Shown here in pieces: positions 16,499 to 22,506 of a stretch of DNA of 22,506 nt. How positions within the stretch are numbered: the first letter of the stretch is position 1; the number at the start of each line of letters is the position of its first letter. Below the pieces are notes generated by a model, which was given only the letters and a program-made list of their open reading frames with translations, searched no databases and was not told the origin of the DNA. Made by a program: the position numbers and the translations under genes. The stretch covers positions 1 through 22,506 of the forward strand of contig JANBTH010000278.1 in the NCBI GenBank assembly GCA_027578815.1, given 5' to 3'. Origin of the DNA: Coemansia sp. RSA 1804 (lineage: Eukaryota > Kickxellomycota > Kickxellomycetes > Kickxellales > Kickxellaceae).

Positions 16499-19410
16499 CT
16501 AACGCCGTCTTTCTTTCTTTAGTGGAGATACCTCATGCCGGGGGTTGTCTATATTGCTTCGCTTGTAGAGCCTTGACACTGTATAGACAGCGTTGTTTCC
16601 AATAGCCATACCGATATCCATGCGTTCCAAACAGCCAAGAAGACAAGAATCGTAGTTCTTGGTTGTTATCTGTTCAAGTGCTTGTTCTGAAAGGTCTCTG
16701 CGAAAGTCAACATTGTCTCTCTTTGCATCAGGAATCAGCTTGAATTCGATGATTGCGCCAAACTGATTTGGCTGGTTACTAGTGCTATATAGTCGCATCG
16801 TATAGTCGCAGCAACCAACACCCGCGTGGTTCTCCCTAATCGGTATTACATGCAACACCTTGACAGACTTTTGCTTAGGATGAGTAAGTACGCCAAAGCG
16901 AGATACCGCCATAATCGTGTTGGCTACATGGTTGGTATAATCATTTTCCTTGTACTCCTTGTGGTTGCTGAGAACACCATGCGACGATGTTGCAAATGTA
17001 CGCAAGAGATCTGTTCTTCCTTGCCAGAACTTGCTTAGTAATGCACCACGCTTGCTGTTTGTGCTGCTGTCAGCAAGCTCAGTGCCCAGCACTGCACGCG
17101 CAAAGAGCTGAAGCCACACCTGGTACACCTCGTGGTTTGGAATGCAAACCGATGTTGACAGATGACGAGTCAAGTATCCGGCGTAGAGACACAGCGTAAA
17201 CATTGCGGTCTCTGAGAACTGGTCGTTGTCAAAGCTGGTCAAGCTGAGACAAGTAGAAACAAGAGAAACATGCGAGGACTCGCGTAATCTGCTGTGTCTT
17301 CTGTCACGTCTCTTGACCTTGGTCAGCTCGTAGTTGCGCAGGAGACGTTTGGCAAGACGAATAAACTGTACGCGGTGTCTGTCTATCTGTGCTTCAATCA
17401 GACTTGTGCTGCCCGTGGTAACCCAGTACGCTTTTGCTGCAGAGTTGACAATTCTTTTAACGTCGTCTGCCTTGTTGCTTGTCGTTTTGTTTAAAAGGTT
17501 GCAAAGACTCTCGATAAACGAACTCGCTGACCATGGATTGTACTTTCCTCGGAATCGGCCAATATAGTATCCATTGTACCATTCGCGGACAGTCTTTAAA
17601 ATAGCCGGCTTGTGGTCTAGAATCCGAGGACATTGCTGTGCACTGCTATCAAGCATAAGCTCTATTTCGTTGACATTAAACCAAAACGAATCAGTCAACG
17701 CATCCAGTCTGCTACCTGAATGTGGATGAGATGTTGACAGAATGTTGCCCTGTATATTGCTCTCCTCACATGGAACCATGCGGATGTCCTTTATTTTGTT
17801 GGCGTCCGATCCCATCTCTGTCAACGGTATCTCAAAGACTCCAAAGAGAAGACCTCGTAAAAAATACTTGTTGTCCTACAATTAAAAGTAGTTGAATTGG
17901 TTGTTAGCAAATGCGTTACACACTAGTAACGGAATAATTAAGCAGATAAGATGGTAGAGATATTACCTTTAGCATTTTCTGAAACAAGAGCTTAAGAACA
18001 CCCTGTGCTATCTGCTGACCTTCTTTGCTCCACGATGCCAGTTGAATCGTGATAAACGGAATATCGTACTCGTCAATCAGAAGAATATAGCGGCCAAAGC
18101 ATGTACAAATAAGTTTAGACATAGTCTCAAATAGCATATTAACTAGATCATTGTATGAGATAACTTTGTCTCCTTGAAGATACCTCAGTTCCTCGCATTG
18201 TCCCAAGATTTTTTTAAATCGTGATAATGTTTCTAGGAAACCGAGTTTTGGAGTGGGTTGTTTTTCCACACATTTTAAATACCGCTCTCTAGCTTCATCA
18301 ATGAGAGCACTGGATATGTTATTGACAAAGTCTCCAAGAGTTGTACCTTTGCACTCACTAAACAATATATGAAGCACTGGGTACTTCATAAAGTGCTCTC
18401 TGAAAAACTCTGGATGCATTGTATGGAAAAGGGAGTTCTTAAACAAGTACTCACGCTTCATTCGACACCTAGTCTCCAGATCCATCTCCTGAAACCTCTC
18501 CAAGCTTGCATCATCTGTGGCAATAACCCTATCGGACACTGAATGCAAGTATTCTTCCTCTGGTGAGATGCTGTAGAATAACAAAAGCTGTGTCAGGTTG
18601 TAAGTCTTTCCAGAACGACGCGGCAAGCAAATTTGACCAGCTTCTCCAATCTCATCCCAGAACCCCTTGCAAACAAGGGATTTGTCAACTCTGCATTTTT
18701 CGGCTTTGTCTGCATCGGTGAACTTGACGTTAGTTGCCACACGAGAACCAGATACTCTGGTGGGAGAACCACTGGGTCTGTATGACTCGTAAAGCTTCTC
18801 TGGAGTATGGTGGCTGCTGATATCACTGTAATTGCTATGGTGGTGGTTTTCCTTCTCGGGACTGCGTCTTTTGTGCAATTTGCTAGCAGATAGATTGCAG
18901 AGTTTGAATACTTTACGCTGAGGCTCGTCAATGTCTTCTTCAACGCTAACCGACGCTCTGCGCCTAATGAAAACAAATGGTAAACCACATTGCCTTGTTC
19001 AGTATTAATAATCTGATAGTTACAACAATTTCATTGTTGTTATATTAGTTGGTAGCTTACCTTTTGCGTACACCGTGTGTTGGAGAGCTTGGCTGGTAGA
19101 TGTTTACCGTCTCTCCTTCCCACTGCCTACTGCCGACATTTGGAAAAGAGTCGTTCGCCAGTGAGATACTTTCAACCAGTGTCTCCTCATTGCTGCTGCC
19201 GTTGGTGCTGTTGTTGGCAACAATGTCGTAGCTAAAGCTTGGTGCATTCTGGTCGGGAGATGGCGTGGGCATGCTAATGATGCTTTTGGACGAGCTGTTG
19301 GTCGTTAGTGAGCTTATTGACCAGTTTGACATGTTGTCGCTTGCAGACCAGTCGTAATGACAGCCGGCCGCTTCAGACGTGTGGTCTATTCTTATGCGCT
19401 TGTGTTGCAT
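16499..19410 (-). CDS. AAA-ATPase-like + PD-(D/E)XK nuclease (PDDEXK_9) protein
   Basis: Three exons (19410-19061, 18963-17967, 17875-16499) give 907 residues. Residues 1 to about 180 are a Ser/Asn-rich, probably disordered extension with basic clusters (RKRRRAS at the first splice junction, KRRSPEK after it) that could act as nuclear localisation and PKA sites. The AAA-ATPase-like domain starts at VDKS, with Walker A LPRRSGKT (K236) and Walker B LIDEYD (D414, E415). The family hallmark EWYNGYYIG...YNPWSA lies in exon 3. The C-terminal nuclease-like domain has D806 (CCDYTM) and E826-F-K828 (AIIEFK), then EQALEQITTKNYD and IGMAIG, as in PDDEXK_9. All key residues are kept, so the gene looks functional. 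In other fungi and bacteria these proteins form large families of unknown role; related NTPase-nuclease modules occur in Crinkler-type effectors. No LFLAK-type or secretion signal is seen. Confidence 0.88.
17876..17966 (-). other. Second intron of the AAA/nuclease gene (91 nt)
   Basis: Donor AAG|GTAATA at 17966 and acceptor TTGTAG ending at 17876, phase 0, with a branch-like GCTAAC. Splicing joins KMLK to DNKYFLRGLLFG, which continues the AAA-like domain. Unspliced, the frame stops at 17916. Confidence 0.85.
18964..19060 (-). other. First intron of the AAA/nuclease gene (97 nt)
   Basis: Donor AAAAG|GTAAGC at 19060 and acceptor CATTAG ending at 18964, phase 2. The split codon restores Arg and creates the basic run RKRRRAS. 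The join is inferred from splice consensus and open frame, since the flanking protein is not conserved. Confidence 0.75.
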
Positions 19411-20331
19411 TGTTTTCTTTAATATGCTTAATAATATAGAGTGAATAATAGATTGTGTGGCTAAATGTATATGTTGGAATAAGGAATAAATGGAATGTCT
19501 TGTTTTCTTTGGACGATGGAAGAACCACAAAAAGCAATAAAAGCCTAATTCATTACATTGTAGATGCTTTGCTTTTCGTTTGACATGGTTTTAGCCAACA
19601 TTATTTTGACAGTTGTTGAAATATGATTGATAAATAGCACCACCTGCAACTCTAAACGCTAGCAGTCAAGAATACCAACAATCAATGTGTGATAAACAGC
19701 TATTGTGAGGTGTAATGTAAGAGATGTTATTCGATGGCTATCACCAATCCACCACATATCCTTCGAATATTAAGGTTATTTGGACAACCGTCTTGGTCGA
19801 AAGACATGCGTGTATTGAGAGTGTAAAGTAATCCAGAATAGCCAGTCTCTAGAAAGCCCGCACAATAACCGGGTTCAACTGATTAGATTACATCATTTGA
19901 ATCCTTATGTAAAGAGATTGGAAATTTGGGGATCGGGATGAACAAAAAAAAAGCAGGCCAACAAATGATTGGCTGGCGAGCAGAATCTCTTAGCCAAAAA
20001 AACACTTATTTCCACCCTCCCCTTTTGATGTAACGCTTTTTGTTACAAAAAAGAAGCTAGAAAGCAAAAAGTCGTTTCTTAGTAAGGAAAACGAATTAGT
20101 GAGAGAATTGCCAAGGGAAAAAAGAAGTTCCTTTTTCTTGTTATCAAGTTTTACTTTTGTTCTTTGTTCATCTCTTTTACAAATTATATTACTTATTCTT
20201 TTATTTTTAAAAGAAGAAACGTTGTGTTTATCTGCATTTCTATCATCTAAATATCCTCGTATTATACGCTTAACTCCTTTTTTACATTCTTTCTATCTAT
20301 CTTTTTTATATTTTGTGTGTAAAACTTCAAA
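19411..20331. promoter_or_regulatory. Divergent promoter between AAA/nuclease and PITP genes
   Basis: These 921 bp contain no gene that I can support. A CCAAT box in reverse (ATTGG, 19968-19972) and a CCCCT element near 20020 lie nearer to the PITP side, and the last 200 bp before the PITP ATG are strongly T-rich. No strong TATA box or tRNA is apparent. Confidence 0.45.
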
Positions 20332-21414
20332 ATGGTTTTGGTCAAAGAATACAGGATTAGAAACAATTGCAGTTTGGAGGAGTACAAGATTGCCCAACTC
20401 TATGCGGTAGCCAAAATGTCGCTCAATGAGACTGGCGGAGGGGAAGGCGTTGAGGTGATAAAGAACGAGCCGTACGACAACGAAAAGGGCAAAGGACAGT
20501 ACACATTCAAGATCTACCACTGCGCAAAGTAAGTTGAGAGTTCCAGGTTCTGTTGATTTGGAGGGGGAAAACAGAAATCGCTCATCTGTAGGAATTGTTG
20601 AGCACGTGGTCCACCCCCCTTGTTATTTTCGACCAGCTAACAGAGGAAGTGAAGATTTTATTATTCAATGTAGTCGTGTGCCAGCGGCCATCCGCGCCAT
20701 CATGCCAAAGGACGCACTGATTCTCCACGAAGAGGCGTGGAACGGATACCCGCACTGCAAAACAAGTAAGTAGCGAGTGTAATTTGGCGGAGGAACACCA
20801 CCTACCTTATTTCCTCCTTTTCCTTTTCCTTTTTCTTGCTGACAAACAGACAAACTAACCAACTAGCAACCGCTCTACCACCACCAATGTTACCAATGCA
20901 ATGTTTAGTCACGACGTCGCCCTGGATGAAGGACAGCTTCAAGATCATCACGGAGACGATGCACGTGGGCGACCGCGGCGACTCGGAGAACGCACTCAAC
21001 GTGGGGCAGGACGTGCTGAGCCAGCGCGAGGTGATCTACTTGGACGTGACGCGCGACGAGGAGATCAAATCAGCGTACAAGAAGGAGGAGGATCCCAAGC
21101 TGTACAAGTCGGCGAAGACCGGGCGCGGCCCGCTGGTCGGCAGCGAATGGGCCGCCCAGTGCGACCCCGTGATGACCTGCTACAAGCTGGTGACTGTCGA
21201 GTTCAAGTGGTGGCCGTTCCAGTCGGTCGTCGAGCCCATCATTGTCTCGTTCATGCGCAAGGCCATGGTTATCCTCCACCGCCAGCTGTTCTGCGACACC
21301 GACGAGTGGTGCGATATGTCCATTGAGCAGCTGCGTGCGCTGGAGGAGGAAACCCAGAAGAAGCTGCTCGACAAGCGTCACCAGGAATCCACCACGCAGA
21401 CCAAGTTTGACTGA
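20332..21414 (+). CDS. Class I phosphatidylinositol transfer protein (StAR-like PITP)
   Basis: Exons 20332-20528, 20674-20765 and 20909-21414 give 264 residues, against about 270 in animal PITP-alpha/beta. The protein moves PI and usually PC between membranes and feeds phosphoinositide kinases. The start MVLVKEYRI and the block NETGGGEGVEV are almost identical to the animal proteins. Head-group contacts known from PITP-alpha (Thr59, Lys61, Asn90) correspond to T58, K60 (QYTFKIYH) and N89 (HEEAWNGYP). The core TGRGPL, the membrane-docking pair in FKWWPF and the C-terminal helix EEETQKKL are also present. There is no FFAT or LNS2 extension, so it is a single-domain, soluble, class I protein. 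GC content rises sharply from exon 1 to exon 3. The usual yeast PITPs are Sec14-like and unrelated in fold. Confidence 0.95.
20529..20673 (+). other. First intron of the PITP gene (145 nt)
   Basis: Donor AAA|GTAAGT at 20529, branch-like GCTAAC near 20636, acceptor ATGTAG ending at 20673, phase 2. The join makes IYHCAN-RVPA, which follows the family pattern. Confidence 0.9.
20766..20908 (+). other. Second intron of the PITP gene (143 nt)
   Basis: Donor ACAA|GTAAGT at 20766, acceptor TGTTTAG ending at 20908, phase 1. The join makes HCKT-ITTSPWMKDSF, matching the animal CRTVITNEYMKEDF region. Earlier AGs in the intron would break the frame or the alignment. Confidence 0.88.
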
Positions 21415-21587
21415 TCAGTAGTGGAAGTGAGAGAGAGAGAAGAGGGTTTTCCTCTGTTTTGCTTTGTTTTGTTTCTGTTTTTTCTTTCTTACCCGCCATA
21501 AATCACATGACCGCCTTCCCATACGCTCAAGCTGGATTGTGGAAAAAGGATGCCCACGTATATACCAACGAGTAACTAGTATTCCAT

Positions 21588-21679
21588 GTAATTAAGCCTG
21601 TGCTCTTCCCAATCTGTGCTGTATAACCTGTATTGTTTTCCTGTAACTAAACTCACCCCCCCTCCCTCGCCTGTAACAG
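21588..21679 (+). other. Possible 5'-UTR intron of the U1-C gene (92 nt)
   Basis: A branch-like TAACTAAAC near 21642 is followed by a C/T-rich tract and TAACAG ending at 21679, 8 nt before the U1-C ATG. A weak donor, GTAATT, lies at 21588, which would give 92 nt, a size like other introns here. Splice consensus is the only evidence. Confidence 0.3.
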
Positions 21680-21687
21680 CTTGAGCG

Positions 21688-22215
21688 ATGCCAAAGTACT
21701 ATTGCGACTACTGCGACATCTTCCTCACCCACGACTCCGTGTCCGTCCGCAAGGCGCACAACACCGGGTGGAAGCACATCAACCAGGTGGTTGCGTACTA
21801 CAGGGAGGTGGACGGCGACAAGGTGCAGGAGGTTGTTGGCAAGATAGCCGCCGCCTACGCCGAGAGGCAGATGCCCGTGCCGCAGCAGGTGGTGACGCTG
21901 CCGCTGGAGCCGTACGCGGGGCCTCCTTCGTTCCACCCCAGACGGTTCCCGGGCGGCTCCGGTTCCGGCTCCGGGTCGCAGAGGCGCGGCGGCGGCAGGT
22001 TTGGCGATCACCAGAACAGCCGCGGCCCCAGGAGAGCAGGAGGAGCTGGAGCTGATATGGGTGGCGGACGGTCTAGAAACGACGCTCCGTACGCGCGCAA
22101 CCCGCTGCCTCCTCCCACCGCTTCCATGTATGGCGGAGACAGCCGAATGCCACGGCGCGGCGGCTACTCGCCGACCCACCACCAGCAGCACTCGCCCTCC
22201 GGCTACACGCGGTAG
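21688..22215 (+). CDS. U1 small nuclear ribonucleoprotein C (U1-C/Yhc1)
   Basis: Single exon, 175 residues. It is the U1 snRNP subunit that stabilises pairing of U1 snRNA with 5' splice sites. The N-terminus MPKYYCDYCDIFLTHDS is the family signature, and the U1-type C2H2 zinc finger is complete: C6, C9, H24, H30, with SVRKAHNTGWKH between. A helix follows (YYREVDGDKVQEVVGKIAAAYAER). The rest is a Gly/Arg/Ser/Pro-rich tail with SGSGSGS and RRGGGR patches, presumably disordered, where the human protein is Pro/Met-rich instead. The ATG is fixed by the invariant N-terminus. The five confident introns in this window have donors GTAAGC, GTAATA, GTAAGT (twice) and GCAAGT, all close to the U1 consensus. 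Confidence 0.95.
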   Translation: MPKYYCDYCDIFLTHDSVSVRKAHNTGWKHINQVVAYYREVDGDKVQEVVGKIAAAYAERQMPVPQQVVTLPLEPYAGPPSFHPRRFPGGSGSGSGSQRRGGGRFGDHQNSRGPRRAGGAGADMGGGRSRNDAPYARNPLPPPTASMYGGDSRMPRRGGYSPTHHQQHSPSGYTR

Positions 22216-22258
22216 CCAGTAAATAGCAGCCCAGTCAGTCGCCTTTCTGATAGACAAA

Positions 22259-22264
22259 AATAAA
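22259..22264 (+). terminator. Poly(A) signal of the U1-C gene
   Basis: AATAAA 44 bp after the U1-C stop codon, in the tail-to-tail gap facing the minus-strand gene. Confidence 0.5.
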
Positions 22265-22338
22265 ACAAGAACAAATCTTTATATAGTAAAAGAGAAAAAA
22301 AAACCGAGTACTAAAAGCAATTGCAAATCCATTGCTTG

Positions 22339-22365
22339 CAACAACAACAACAACAACAACAACAA
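22339..22365. repeat. (CAA)9 microsatellite
   Basis: Nine uninterrupted CAA units lie in the 3' UTR of the minus-strand gene, 43 bp past its stop, where they read as (TTG)9 in that transcript. The repeat also creates a spurious poly-Cys frame on the minus strand. Confidence 0.9.
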
Positions 22366-22407
22366 CGATCACTGCTCTTTCCCCCCATGCGGCTCGGACA
22401 GCTCTTC

Positions 22408-22506
22408 TTACATGGCGTCATAGCCAACGAGAATAAAGGCGGAGTCTGGCTGGTACAGCATGGGCGAAACCAGCTCAAAGCCCGAGTACATGAAGGCGCG
22501 CACAAG
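22408..22506 (-). CDS. 3' end of a gene, probable ornithine decarboxylase antizyme (partial)
   Basis: The minus-strand frame from the window edge to a TAA at 22410-22408 gives the last 32 residues. They begin LVRAFMYSGFELVSP and end FILVGYDAM. The pattern (L-x-R-x-F-x-x-x-GFE-hydrophobic-V-x-P, then a Pro-Asp and a hydrophobic strand near the end) is that of the antizyme C-terminus, for example LLRTFSFLGFEIVRP in animal OAZ1. Antizyme binds ornithine decarboxylase monomers and sends them to the proteasome. Its expression needs polyamine-induced +1 frameshifting at a site that would lie outside this window. With only 32 residues the call is probable, not certain; another acetyltransferase-fold protein is the alternative. 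Confidence 0.55.
   Translation of the reverse strand, partial: LVRAFMYSGFELVSPMLYQPDSAFILVGYDAM

Noticed and set aside
18593..18988. 131-codon frame over the first intron and exon 2 of the AAA/nuclease gene
   Set aside because: It is in a different frame from the Walker A-bearing exon and shows no family motif; it is a shadow of the real exon.
19411..19530. Upstream extension of the AAA/nuclease N-terminus
   Set aside because: It would need a TTG start; the first in-frame ATG is at 19410, and the extension is hydrophobic and rich in AT-type codons.
22311..22505. Poly-Cys minus-strand frame at the right edge
   Set aside because: It comes from reading the (CAA)9 repeat and the antizyme-like tail in the wrong frame.

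Overview
This window looks like nuclear DNA of a fungus, probably an early-diverging lineage; Kickxellales/Zoopagomycota is my best guess, from gene content only. The pointers are a Ca2+/PKA-type neutral trehalase (a fungal family), a class I StAR-like phosphatidylinositol transfer protein (the usual PITPs of yeasts are Sec14-type instead), an AAA-ATPase-like/PD-(D/E)XK gene of a kind that is expanded in some early-diverging fungi, and short GT-AG introns of about 90-230 nt. No bacterial, organellar or intact transposon gene was seen.

Layout: (1) 1-339, the 3' end of an unrecognised gene on +. (2) 340-4147, an unusually long AT-rich interval without a convincing gene. It holds a strong inverted repeat, two G-quadruplex motifs, a GC-rich dyad beside a TATA-like box and, at its right end, the trehalase promoter (TATA plus clustered CCCCT elements). 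(3) 4148-6867, neutral trehalase (+, 2 exons). (4) 7710-11176, a membrane-anchored insulin-degrading-enzyme-like M16 protease (+, 2 exons, apparent GC-AG intron). (5) 11218-14061, a CSC1/TMEM63-type channel (-). (6) 14926-16431, a BAHD-like acyltransferase (+). (7) 16499-19410, an AAA-ATPase-like + PD-(D/E)XK nuclease protein (-, 3 exons). (8) 20332-21414, a class I PITP (+, 3 exons). (9) 21688-22215, U1 snRNP protein C (+). (10) 22408-22506, the 3' end of a gene on - whose last 32 residues resemble ornithine decarboxylase antizyme.

The genes do not form an operon or an obvious pathway. Trehalase (stress carbohydrate), the CSC1-like channel (osmotic/mechanical stress) and the PITP (phosphoinositide supply) fit general stress and membrane physiology. 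U1-C and the antizyme candidate are housekeeping. Orientation is packed: three tail-to-tail pairs (protease/channel with 41 bp between stops, acyltransferase/AAA with 67 bp, U1-C/antizyme with 192 bp) and two head-to-head promoters (channel/acyltransferase, AAA/PITP). Coding GC is mosaic: trehalase, U1-C and PITP exon 3 are GC-rich, while the protease and acyltransferase are AT-rich.

The least understood gene is the AAA-ATPase-like/PD-(D/E)XK protein. It keeps its NTPase and nuclease signature residues and carries a long, basic, Ser/Asn-rich N-terminal extension of unknown role.
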